A stretch of DNA of 7,203 nt from an uncultured Devosia sp. (GCA_946481445.1 CAMLOA010000088.1:1-7203); one strand, 5' to 3'; shown: positions 1 through 6,335, numbered from the stretch's first letter. The notes: generated by a model from the sequence alone, not told the origin. Numbers and translations are program-made.

Positions 1-463
1 TGGCGCGGGCGGAGTCGCGGTTGGAATAGGCGTCCAGCGCTTCCTTGATCTGGCGCAGCACCAGGGCGGTCATGTTCTTGACGCCATTGTAGAAGGTGGG
101 CTGCAGGTTGAGGCCCTCGAGCTTTAGGGAGCGACGCGCAAGCTGCTTGGCCATGTCGCCGACGCGTTCCAGGTCGGAGGCGACGTGGATGGCGGTGATG
201 ATCGAGCGGAGGTCCGAGGCCATGGGCTGGCGGCGGGCAATCATGGAGACGGCCACGTCGTCTATATGGCGCTGCATGTCGTCGATGCGCTGGTCGGCAA
301 TGATGGTGACATCGGCCAGTTCGCGATCAAGACGGAGCAGGGCCTTGGTGCCGTTCTCGATGGCAACCTCGACTTGGCCACCCATTTCGTTGATCAGCTG
401 GGCGAGCGCAATGAGTTCTTCATTGTAGGACGTGACGATGTGTTCGGCGCCGGTATTGGGCAT
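1..463 (-). CDS. phoU: Phosphate transport system regulatory protein PhoU (partial, C-terminus beyond the window)
   Basis: PhoU is a cytoplasmic, helical protein that links the Pst transporter to the PhoR histidine kinase and so keeps the Pho regulon off when phosphate is plentiful. The visible part is 154 codons starting MPNTGAEHIVTSYNEEL; the family is usually about 220-240 residues, so roughly the last third is cut off by the window edge. The sequence is all-helical in character. It carries the conserved DLERVGDMA motif at about residues 97-105, the acidic E/DxxxD-type motif that binds metal in PhoU three-helix bundles. The ATG at 463-461 has an AAAGGA ribosome-binding sequence 7 bp upstream. 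It lies 28 bp after the pstB stop, the usual position at the end of a pst operon, and probably shares the pstS promoter. Because the amber codon in pstB is upstream in the same message, polar effects on phoU are possible (inference). Identification rests on motif, length and operon position. Confidence 0.95.
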   Translation of the reverse strand, partial: MPNTGAEHIVTSYNEELIALAQLINEMGGQVEVAIENGTKALLRLDRELADVTIIADQRIDDMQRHIDDVAVSMIARRQPMASDLRSIITAIHVASDLERVGDMAKQLARRSLKLEGLNLQPTFYNGVKNMTALVLRQIKEALDAYSNRDSARA

Positions 464-491
464 GACGAAATCCTTTGTGTCCGCGCTCGGA

Positions 492-1316
492 TCAGCCGAT
501 ACGGCCCATGATGTAGTCCTGGGTCTGCTTGTTGACCGGATTGGTGAAGATGTCTTCGGTGACGCCTTCCTCGATCAGCTTGCCCAGGTGGAAGAAGGCG
601 GTCTTCTGGCTGACGCGCGCCGCCTGCTGCATGGAGTGGGTCACGATGACGATGGTGAAGTTCTCGCGCAGCTCGTCGATCAGTTCCTCGATGATGGCGG
701 TGGCGATGGGGTCGAGGGCCGAGCAGGGCTCGTCCATGAGCAGCACTTCGGGCTTGGTAGCGATGGCGCGGGCAATGCACAGGCGCTGCTGCTGGCCACC
801 GGACAGGCCGGTGCCGGGCTCATGCAGGCGATCCTTGACCTCTTCGAACAGGCCGGCCTTGCGAAGGGAAGAAACCACGATCTCTTCGGTTTCGGCCTTG
901 TTGGACACCATGCCGTGGATCTTGGGACCGTAGGCGACGTTCTCGAAGATCGACTTGGGGAAGGGATTGGGCTTCTGGAACACCATGCCGACGCGGGCAC
1001 GCAGTTCCACAACATCGAGGTTCTTGTCGTAGATGTCCTCGCCATCGAGCGTGATCCTGCCAGTGACGCGGCAGATGTCGATGGTGTCGTTCATGCGGTT
1101 GAGGGAGCGCAGGAAGGTGGACTTGCCACAGCCGGACGGGCCGATCAGCGAGGTGACCCGATTGCGGTCGATCTCCAGATTGACCCCGAACAGGGCCTGC
1201 TTGGCGCCGTAGAAGACGCTGACATCCTCACCCTACATCGCCGCGGTGGGCGGGACGGCGGCATGCTCGGGCTTTGCTACGAGCGTCGAGCCCTTGTTTT
1301 CGGTCATCGCGTTCAT
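492..1316 (-). pseudogene. pstB: Phosphate ABC transporter ATP-binding protein PstB, interrupted by an in-frame TAG
   Basis: PstB is the cytoplasmic ATPase of the PstSCAB importer. Read through, the frame encodes 274 codons, a normal PstB length. Numbered from the ATG at 1316, it has the A-loop tyrosine in VFYG (about 36), Walker [10 protein letters not shown] (59-67), Q-loop VFQKPNPFP (Gln 114), signature LSGGQQQR (171-178), Walker B VLLMDEP (Asp 195, Glu 196), a D-loop SALD and switch His 227 in VTHS. Codon 28 is TAG (1235-1233), directly after an ATG and just before GEDVSVFYG. The frame is identical on both sides, so a single base change explains it. No ATG, GTG or TTG occurs in frame between the TAG and Walker A; the next ATG (1094) is past Walker A and would give an inactive fragment. 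The start is the ATG at 1316 or, with better GAGAG spacing, the ATG at 1307. The gene follows pstA by about 50 bp. It is a true pseudogene, a suppressed amber or a sequence error. Confidence 0.9.
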
Positions 1317-1365
1317 CTCTCAAATTCCGTTCTGGGCGCGGGGCGCCGGTTGCATCTTGTCAGTG

Positions 1366-2649
1366 TTACCAGCGCCGTTCCAGCCGCTGCCGCAGGAAGA
1401 TGGCGACCGCATTCATGACCAGCAGGAAGCCCAGCAGGACCATGATGCCCGCCGACGTCCGCGCAACGAAGCCGCGTTCGGGGCTATCTGCCCAGATGTA
1501 GATCTGGGTCGGAAGCGTCGTGGAGGCTTCCAGGATGCCCCCGGGAGGGCTGGTGATGAAGGCGTTCATGCCGATCAGCAGCAGGGGTGCTGTTTCGCCC
1601 AGCGCGGCGGCCATGGCAATGATGGTCCCTGTGAGGATGCCGGGCAGAGCCAGCGGCAATACGTGATGGAAGATCACCTGCTGGGGCGAGGCGCCCATGC
1701 CATAGGCGGCTTCGCGGATGGAGGGGGGTACCGCCTTGAGGGCGTTGCGGGTGACGATGATCAGGGTCGGCAGGGACATCAGGGCGATGACGAGGCCGCC
1801 GGCCAGGGGCGCCGAGCGCGGTATGCCGAAAATCTGGATGAAGACGGCAAGGCCGAGCAGGCCGAAGACGATGGAGGGCACCGCGGCCAGGTTGTTGATG
1901 TTGACCTCGATGATGTCGGTCCAGCGGTTCTTGGGTGCGAATTCCTCAAGGTAGATGGCGGCGCCAATACCCATGGGAAAGCTTACCAGGAAGCAGATCA
2001 GCACCACGTAGATGGAACCAACCATGCCGTTGAGCAGGCCGGCAATCTCGGGGAAGCGGCTGTCCGGATTGGTGAACAGAGCCCAGTTGAAGGGCGCCGA
2101 CACGCGGCCATCGGCAACGAGCTGGTCGAACCAGGCGATCTGCTGGTCGCTGACGCGGCGATTTTCCTCGGGGGTGTCGCGGCGAACGGTACCCTTGTTG
2201 AGCTGGTCGAACTCGTCCGAGGCCGGCACTTCCAGTGTCAGGGTCTGGCCGATCAGGCCGGGATTGGCGATGACGGCATTGCGCACGAAGAACTGGGTGT
2301 TGTTGGTGAGCAACTGGCCCAGGGCGCGGACCTCTGCCGTGCCCTCGACGCCGGGCAGCAGGTTATCCAGCCCGTCGGCCACAACAGCGCGCCAGTTGGC
2401 GCTGGCCGGATCGGCCGGATCGACATCGGCCGGAATGGCGAAATCAACGCGGATATGGGTCTGGATGAAGGCCGGATAGCCACCGATCACGATGGTGAAC
2501 AGCAGGATGCCCAGCAGGCCGACCGCTGCGGAGATCGCCGCCACGCCATAGGCGCGCAGGCGGAGATCGGCCGCGTTTCGCCTGTTGCGCAGGCGGGCCC
2601 GGTTGACGGTGACAGTCTCGACCTGGGTCGGCAGGATTGCGTCGGTCAT
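1366..2649 (-). CDS. pstA: Phosphate ABC transporter permease PstA, long alphaproteobacterial form
   Basis: PstA is one of the two inner-membrane subunits that form the phosphate channel with PstC. The protein is 427 residues, much longer than the roughly 300-residue enterobacterial PstA. A basic cytoplasmic N-terminus (about 1-33) precedes a first membrane helix (about 34-57). A soluble, presumably periplasmic domain of about 150 residues follows (60-203), matching the DUF3333-type N-terminal extension known in this group. The permease core then begins at about 206 with helices near 206-232, 253-275, 283-300, 338-360 and 399-419. The cytoplasmic EAA loop, which docks on PstB, is clear as EAAYGMGASPQQVIFHHVLP (313-332). 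The ATG at 2649 lies 7 bp after the pstC stop, and a GAGG ribosome-binding sequence overlaps that stop, which suggests translational coupling to pstC. The stop is TAA at 1368-1366. The gene looks intact, but its ATPase partner downstream is interrupted. Confidence 0.96.
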   Translation of the reverse strand: MTDAILPTQVETVTVNRARLRNRRNAADLRLRAYGVAAISAAVGLLGILLFTIVIGGYPAFIQTHIRVDFAIPADVDPADPASANWRAVVADGLDNLLPGVEGTAEVRALGQLLTNNTQFFVRNAVIANPGLIGQTLTLEVPASDEFDQLNKGTVRRDTPEENRRVSDQQIAWFDQLVADGRVSAPFNWALFTNPDSRFPEIAGLLNGMVGSIYVVLICFLVSFPMGIGAAIYLEEFAPKNRWTDIIEVNINNLAAVPSIVFGLLGLAVFIQIFGIPRSAPLAGGLVIALMSLPTLIIVTRNALKAVPPSIREAAYGMGASPQQVIFHHVLPLALPGILTGTIIAMAAALGETAPLLLIGMNAFITSPPGGILEASTTLPTQIYIWADSPERGFVARTSAGIMVLLGFLLVMNAVAIFLRQRLERRW

Positions 2650-2656
2650 GATGGCC

Positions 2657-4036
2657 TCAGTCGTACTGTTCGCGATACTTGCGCACGATGTTCAGGGCGA
2701 TGACGTTGAGCCCGAGCGTCACAAGGAACAGCACGAGGCCAAGCGCGAAGGCGGCAAGGGTCTTGGGGTTGTCGAACTCGGTATCGCCGGTGAGCAGCGA
2801 GACGATCTGCACCGTCACGGTGGTGACCGAGTCCATCGGGTTGATATTGAGGGTGGCGATCAGGCCTGCGGCCATCACCACGATCATGGTTTCGCCGATG
2901 GCGCGCGACAGGGCCAGCAGGATGCCGCCGACAATACCGGGCAGGGCGGCCGGCAGCAGGACCTTGGTCATGGTCTCGGCGCGGGTGGCGCCCATGGCCA
3001 GCGAACCATCGCGCATCGAGCGCGGCACGGCGCGAATGGCGTCGTCGGCCAGCGAGGAGATGAAGGGGATGATCATGATGCCCATGACCAGGCCGGCGGC
3101 CAGCGCGCTGTTGGGCGAGGTGGTGATGCCCAGGAGGCTGCCGGCATTGCGCACTGCCGGGGCCACGGTGAGCACGGCGAAGAAGCCGTAGACCACGGTG
3201 GGCACGCCAGCGAGCATTTCCAGCACGGGCTTGATGACATTGCGGACGCCGTCCCCGGCATATTCGACCAGGAAGATGGCGGTGAACAGCCCGATGGGGA
3301 TGGCCACCAGCATGGCGATGGTGGAGATGACGATCGTGCCGAGGAAGACCGGGACGGCGCCGAACGCGCCCTGGCCGGCCACCTGGTCGGCGCGAATGGC
3401 GATCTGGGGTTCCCAGCGCAGACCGAACAGGAATTCGTGCACCGGCACCATGCGGAAGAAGGCCAGCGACTCCCAGATCAGGGAGACGATGATGCCGACG
3501 GTGGTCAGGATCGCAACGACCGAGCACAGGATCATGGTCGTCATGACGAAGGTTTCAAAGCCGGTGCGGGCGCGGAAGCGGGGGCTGAGGCGCGAGACGG
3601 CGAAGAACAGGCCCAGCAGCATGGCGGCCATTGCCACCACGACCATGGCCCAGGCGGCGATCTGCTGCCAGCGAACCAGGGTTTCGGCGGCGACAACCAC
3701 GGCCGGATCGGGTTCGCCGAACAGCACGCCGGAGGCCACATTCTTGATTTCGGACAGCAGCAGGGACATCTGGGCCGGGCTGCGGCCTTCGGTCAGCGCA
3801 GCGGGGAGGGTCCCCAGCAGCATGTTGTCGATGACGGAGCCCTGCAGGATGAGCCAAAGGATGACAAGGACAAGGGCGGGGACACCGACCCATACCGCCA
3901 CGAAGGCGCCGTGATAGCCGGGGAGCGAATGGACCTTGGCCCCCTCCACTGCAGCAAAGCGTTTCCCTGAATTGCGGCCGATGAAGAAGGCCACAAGTGC
4001 GAAAACCAGAATAGCAAGAAGGAGATAGCCGACCAC
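2657..4036 (-). CDS. pstC: Phosphate ABC transporter permease PstC, long form
   Basis: PstC is the second channel-forming inner-membrane subunit of the phosphate importer. I place the start at the GTG at 4036-4034, giving 459 residues beginning MVGYLLLAILVFALV, because a consensus GGAGG lies exactly 6 bp upstream and the protein then opens with a membrane helix, as long PstC proteins do. The upstream in-frame GTG at 4087 would add 17 proline- and arginine-rich residues, would lie inside the hairpin after pstS, and lacks a ribosome-binding site. Predicted helices lie near 3-20, 43-65, 126-147, 163-187, 229-256, 275-297, 312-330, 364-392 and 428-452. Residues up to about 190 are the extra N-terminal region absent from the shorter (about 320-residue) enterobacterial PstC. 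The EAA-type loop is RDGSLAMGATRAETMTKVLLP (about 342-362). A GET motif (381-383) occurs in the same position as in PstA (351-353). The stop TGA is at 2659-2657, 7 bp before pstA. Confidence 0.95.
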   Translation of the reverse strand: MVGYLLLAILVFALVAFFIGRNSGKRFAAVEGAKVHSLPGYHGAFVAVWVGVPALVLVILWLILQGSVIDNMLLGTLPAALTEGRSPAQMSLLLSEIKNVASGVLFGEPDPAVVVAAETLVRWQQIAAWAMVVVAMAAMLLGLFFAVSRLSPRFRARTGFETFVMTTMILCSVVAILTTVGIIVSLIWESLAFFRMVPVHEFLFGLRWEPQIAIRADQVAGQGAFGAVPVFLGTIVISTIAMLVAIPIGLFTAIFLVEYAGDGVRNVIKPVLEMLAGVPTVVYGFFAVLTVAPAVRNAGSLLGITTSPNSALAAGLVMGIMIIPFISSLADDAIRAVPRSMRDGSLAMGATRAETMTKVLLPAALPGIVGGILLALSRAIGETMIVVMAAGLIATLNINPMDSVTTVTVQIVSLLTGDTEFDNPKTLAAFALGLVLFLVTLGLNVIALNIVRKYREQYD

Positions 4037-4042
4037 GGTGAG

Positions 4043-4047
4043 CCTCC
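4043..4047 (-). promoter_or_regulatory. Ribosome-binding site that fixes the pstC start
   Basis: The minus strand reads GGAGG here, followed by 6 bases and then GTG (4036-4034) in the pstC frame. This is a full consensus Shine-Dalgarno sequence at ideal spacing. It favours the internal GTG over the farther upstream in-frame GTG at 4087. Confidence 0.8.
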
Positions 4048-4073
4048 AGCGGGGGCGAGGGCATGCAGAAGGA

Positions 4074-4102
4074 GGAAGCCGGGGCACGGGGCCCCGGCTT
4101 CC
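4074..4102 (-). promoter_or_regulatory. Perfect 12-bp hairpin between pstS and pstC (attenuator or mRNA stabiliser)
   Basis: The arms GGAAGCCGGGGC (4074-4085) and GCCCCGGCTTCC (4091-4102) are exact reverse complements separated by a 5-base loop, giving a very stable GC-rich stem. It begins 9 bp after the pstS stop codon. In the direction of transcription it is followed by CTTCC/TTCTGC-type sequence without a run of four or more U residues, so it is not a classical strong intrinsic terminator. In binding-protein transporter operons such hairpins commonly protect the upstream binding-protein message or let only part of transcription through, so that PstS outnumbers the permease. That role is inferred here. 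A small second palindrome, GGTCAGACC (4103-4111), sits directly between the pstS stop and the hairpin. Confidence 0.8.
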
Positions 4103-4111
4103 GGTCAGACC

Positions 4112-5152
4112 TTATTTGGCAGGGGCCGCCATGGCGACGCTGCCTTCGACGTTGGCGCGAGTTGCATCGCGCTCTTCGGCCGGCAGGGAGATCAGGCCGC
4201 GCTCGGCCAGGTAGCCGCCTTCACCAAAGGCTTCCTCGGAGACGTATTCGGTGACGAATTCGTTGAGGCCGGGGATGACGCCCTTGTGGGCGTTCTTGAC
4301 GTAGATGTAGAGCGGACGCGACACGGCGTAGGAACCATCAGCAATGGTCTCGGGGGCCGGCAGGACGCCATCGACGGCAACGGCCTTGAGGGTGTCGCTG
4401 TTCTCGAACAGGAACGAGTAGCCGAAGATGCCCAGGGCGTTCGGGTCGGCGTTCAGGCGCTGCACGATCAGGTTGTCGTTCTCGCCGGCTTCGATGAAGG
4501 GACCGTCCTGACGCATGCGCGAGCAGGTCTCTTCCATCTTGTCTTCTTCGAGAGCGGCAATGGCTTCGAACTCGCCGCAGCCTTCGAGCATGACCAGCTC
4601 GACGAAAGCGTCACGGGTGCCCGAGGTCGGCGGGGGGCCGAACACGGTGATCGGGGTGCTGGGGAGCGACGCGTCGATGTCGGACCAGTTCTTGTAGGGG
4701 TTGTCGACGATGGCGCCTTCGACCTCGACCTGGGCAGCCAGTGCCTGGAAAAGCTGGGCCTTGGTCAGGCTCAGTTCCGGACCCTGGTTGGAATGGGCGA
4801 TGGAGAGCCCGTCATAGCCGATGAGCACTTCGGTGATCGAGTCGACGCCATTGGCGACGCACAGCTCGTACTCGGACAGCTTCATGGCGCGCGAGGCGCC
4901 AGTGATATCGGGGAAGTCAGCGCCGACGCCTTCGCAGAAGATCTGCATGCCGCCGCCGGTACCGGTCGATTCAACGACGGGGGCGGTGCCACCGGTCATG
5001 GCAGCGAACTGCTCGGACACGGCCTGGGTGTAGGGGAACACGGTGGACGAGCCGACGATGCGGATCTGGTCGCGCGACTGGGCGAAGGCAGCGGTGGTGC
5101 CAAACGCGGCGAGCGCGATCACGGCAGCACTGGCGTAGAGTGCGATCTTCAT
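4112..5152 (-). CDS. pstS: Periplasmic phosphate-binding protein PstS
   Basis: PstS captures inorganic phosphate in the periplasm and delivers it to PstC/PstA. From the ATG at 5152 it is 346 residues. A typical Sec signal peptide (MKIALYASAAVIALAAFGTTAAFA) ends with an AFA|Q cleavage site at about 24/25. Phosphate-binding loops of the family are visible: IVGSSTVFP (32-40), STGTGGGM (62-69), GASRAM (85-90) and PTSGTRDAF (175-183). Four cysteines (about 73, 98, 192, 210) could form disulfides in the periplasm. I chose this start because GGGAAG lies 5 bp upstream and the signal peptide begins directly. The in-frame ATG at 5182 would add ten polar residues (MKMNSEREVP) before the signal peptide. 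It is the first gene of the operon, behind a Pho box about 120 bp upstream, so strong induction under phosphate starvation is expected. The stop TAA (4114-4112) is followed by a stable hairpin. It looks intact. Confidence 0.97.
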   Translation of the reverse strand: MKIALYASAAVIALAAFGTTAAFAQSRDQIRIVGSSTVFPYTQAVSEQFAAMTGGTAPVVESTGTGGGMQIFCEGVGADFPDITGASRAMKLSEYELCVANGVDSITEVLIGYDGLSIAHSNQGPELSLTKAQLFQALAAQVEVEGAIVDNPYKNWSDIDASLPSTPITVFGPPPTSGTRDAFVELVMLEGCGEFEAIAALEEDKMEETCSRMRQDGPFIEAGENDNLIVQRLNADPNALGIFGYSFLFENSDTLKAVAVDGVLPAPETIADGSYAVSRPLYIYVKNAHKGVIPGLNEFVTEYVSEEAFGEGGYLAERGLISLPAEERDATRANVEGSVAMAAPAK

Positions 5153-5254
5153 GGGGACTTCCCTTTCGGAATTCATTTTCAACCTGGCCGACCTACCGGA
5201 ATGTTCCCCCGGGCCGCCCTGTGACGCGGCAGACCATAGGGGCGCTGCGCGACA

Positions 5255-5260
5255 GTTTTA
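5255..5260 (-). promoter_or_regulatory. Candidate -10 element of the pstS promoter
   Basis: The minus strand reads TAAAAC (4 of 6 matches to TATAAT) exactly 10 bp downstream of the second half-site of the Pho box. PhoB-dependent promoters place the -10 about that distance from the box, which replaces the -35. The implied transcript would start near 5247 and have a leader of roughly 95 bases before the pstS ATG. Confidence 0.55.
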
Positions 5261-5270
5261 TTGCGGTTGC

Positions 5271-5288
5271 ATGACGCGTTTGTGACAG
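5271..5288 (-). promoter_or_regulatory. Pho box (PhoB operator) upstream of pstS
   Basis: The minus strand reads CTGTCACAAACGCGTCAT, two 7-base half-sites (CTGTCAC and GCGTCAT) separated by an AT-rich 4-base spacer. This is the 11-bp repeat period of the PhoB consensus CTGTCATnnnnCTGTCAT. Its orientation matches pstS and it has a -10-like hexamer at the right distance. Under phosphate limitation PhoB~P would bind here and turn on the whole pst-phoU operon. The identification follows from the sequence and from the well-known control of pst operons; binding itself is inferred. Confidence 0.82.
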
Positions 5289-5360
5289 GCCAAGCCCATG
5301 ATTCATATGAAGTTAGTGCCGAACAACGCGCATTGTGAACGGCGCCGAACTCATTCGAAT

Positions 5361-5396
5361 GTGACAGAAATGACAAGGCGTCACCGAGTCTGTCAG
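5361..5396. promoter_or_regulatory. Cluster of four GTCA/TGAC half-sites far upstream of pstS
   Basis: Within 36 bp there are two half-sites on the minus strand (CTGTCAC at about 5362-5368 and TTGTCAT at 5371-5377) and two on the plus strand (GCGTCAC near 5378-5384 and CTGTCAG near 5390-5396). The half-sites resemble PhoB repeats, but the same-strand spacings are 9 and 12 bp instead of 11. It may be an auxiliary PhoB loading region, a degenerate second Pho box, or chance enrichment. The rest of the 287-bp gap between pcaR and pstS holds no gene I can support. Confidence 0.35.
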
Positions 5397-5409
5397 CCAC
5401 GGATGGGAC

Positions 5410-5444
5410 GCATGCTAGCCCGGTTTTGTGACAGGCATGCTAGC
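5410..5444. repeat. 10-bp direct repeat flanking a Pho-like half-site at the pcaR stop
   Basis: GCATGCTAGC occurs at 5410-5419 and again at 5435-5444, 25 bp apart, with the second copy covering the pcaR stop codon. Each copy is two overlapping 6-bp palindromes (GCATGC and GCTAGC), so the pair can also form short inverted pairings. Between them the minus strand carries GCCTGTCACAAA, the same 12-mer that forms the left part of the main Pho box at 5279-5290. No U-tract follows, so I do not call a terminator. Confidence 0.6.
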
Positions 5445-6195
5445 GCAGCAGCGGGCGCACTTCGGACTGCACCTTGCGCATCAGGGGCAGGAAATTGGCG
5501 ATCATGTGCGAGGTGGAGGCGCGGGCGGACTGGGCGCCGATATTGAGCGCGGCAACGGTCTGGCCCTGGGCATTGAGCAGGGGCACGGCGATGGAGCACA
5601 GGCCCAGTTCGAGTTCCTCGTCGATGACGGCAAAACCCTGCGCGGCGACCACGGCCAGTTCGGTGGTGATCGTCTCGAGATCGGCCTTGGTCTTGTCGGT
5701 ATAGGCGATCAGGTCGGACCGATCGAGGATGTCGCGGGCGCGGGCCGGCGGCATGGCAGCCAGCAGGATACGGCCCATGGAGGTGCAATAGGCCGGCAGG
5801 CGCGCGCCGGCACCCAGATTGATCGACATCACCCGGCGGTAGGAGGCGCGGGCGATGTAGAGGATGTCGGTATTGTCGAGGACCGCCGCGGAGGAGGACT
5901 CGTTGATCTGGGCGGAGAGCTCTTCGAGAAAGGGCTGGATCAGCCGGGGCAGGGGCGTGGCCGCCAGGTAGGAATGGCCGAGGTTGAGCACGCGCGGCGT
6001 GAGGCGGAAGAACTTGCCGTCATAGGTGGCGTAGCCGAGATGGGTGAGGGTCAGCAGGCACCGGCGGGCGGAGGCGCGTTCGAGCCCGGTGCGGTTGGCG
6101 ACATCGGTGATCGAGAGGCTGGCATGTTCCTCGTCGAAGCATTCGATGACGGCGAGGCCCTTGACCAGGCCATTGATGATATCGCCTTCGCGCAT
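5440..6195 (-). CDS. pcaR: IclR-family transcriptional regulator, PcaR type (beta-ketoadipate pathway)
   Basis: This is a 251-residue DNA-binding regulator of the PcaR/PcaU/PobR branch of the IclR family. The N-terminal winged helix-turn-helix covers about 5-70: LSITDVANRTGLERASARRCLLTL is the helix-turn-helix, and YATYDGKFFRLTPRVL is the wing and linker. The C-terminal effector domain follows (about 85-250) with LPAYCTSMGRILLA (133-146) and ELGLCSIAVPLLNAQG (196-211), segments typical of PcaR proteins. I start at the ATG at 6195 because AGGAAAG lies about 6 bp upstream; the in-frame ATG at 6234 would add 13 unsupported residues. It is divergent from a 3-oxoadipate CoA-transferase gene, the arrangement in which PcaR activates pcaIJF in response to beta-ketoadipate. 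That pairing is the main support for the specific name. The inducer is inferred from the family. Its 3' end lies 287 bp before pstS, which is transcribed in the same direction but has its own promoter. Confidence 0.88.
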   Translation of the reverse strand: MREGDIINGLVKGLAVIECFDEEHASLSITDVANRTGLERASARRCLLTLTHLGYATYDGKFFRLTPRVLNLGHSYLAATPLPRLIQPFLEELSAQINESSSAAVLDNTDILYIARASYRRVMSINLGAGARLPAYCTSMGRILLAAMPPARARDILDRSDLIAYTDKTKADLETITTELAVVAAQGFAVIDEELELGLCSIAVPLLNAQGQTVAALNIGAQSARASTSHMIANFLPLMRKVQSEVRPLLR

Positions 6196-6244
6196 GGCAC
6201 TTTCCTTTGGGTCACGAGAAGGATGGCCCGCCACGCCGTGCCAC

Positions 6245-6277
6245 GACCTCGTGGTTCGACGGGCTCACCATGAGGTC
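6245..6277. repeat. REP-like palindromic intergenic element
   Basis: The arms GACCTCGTGG (6245-6254) and CCATGAGGTC (6268-6277) are complementary at 9 of 10 positions, the exception being a G-T wobble. The 13-base loop TTCGACGGGCTCA gives the core TGGTTCGACGGGCTCACCA. A nested CCACGA/TCGTGG pair (6241-6254) offers an alternative fold. From memory, this resembles a family of short palindromic repeats (containing GTTCGAC..GCTCACCATGAGG) found in many copies between genes of several alphaproteobacteria. Only one copy lies in this window, so its dispersal cannot be seen here. It sits just upstream of pcaR, inside the probable pcaR leader, and could affect that message. Confidence 0.6.
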
Positions 6278-6304
6278 TACTGAAACCAGCTTGGGCGGTA
6301 TTCG

Positions 6305-6335
6305 AACAAATATCGCAAAGCGCACAATATTCGTT
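6305..6335. promoter_or_regulatory. Inverted repeat in the pcaR-pcaI divergent promoter region (candidate PcaR operator)
   Basis: AACAAATAT (6305-6313) and ATATTCGTT (6327-6335) are inverted copies matching at 8 of 9 positions around a 13-base centre. The block is AT-rich against GC-rich surroundings. It can also be read as two imperfect direct copies (ACAAATATCG and ACAATATTCG), which recalls the multiple-repeat operators of the PcaU/PobR/PcaR family. It lies about 100 bp upstream of pcaI and 110 bp upstream of pcaR, so one site could serve both genes. Binding by PcaR is inferred. Confidence 0.5.

Noticed and set aside
492..1094. A separate 200-residue protein starting at the first ATG after the amber codon in pstB
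   Set aside because: It begins after Walker A, so it could not be a working ATPase, and the upstream sequence clearly continues the PstB family pattern through the TAG.
1233..1316. A frameshift as the cause of the pstB interruption
   Set aside because: The frame before and after the TAG is the same, and the coding pattern resumes immediately as GEDVSVFYG, so a substitution is sufficient.
1246..2703. Long plus-strand open frame (485 codons) opposite pstA, with similar long frames at 432-1418, 2585-3970 and 4286-5224
   Set aside because: These lie antisense to well-recognised pst genes. Their products are rich in Gly, Asp, His and Gln without domain-like patterns, the expected shadow of GC-rich codons read in reverse.
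4074..4102. Strong intrinsic terminator ending transcription after pstS
   Set aside because: The stem is excellent but no U-tract follows, and pstC starts only about 40 bp later without its own visible promoter.
5179..5400. 73-codon minus-strand frame just upstream of pstS
   Set aside because: It covers the Pho box and promoter, has no ribosome-binding site I can support, and its product shows no domain-like features.
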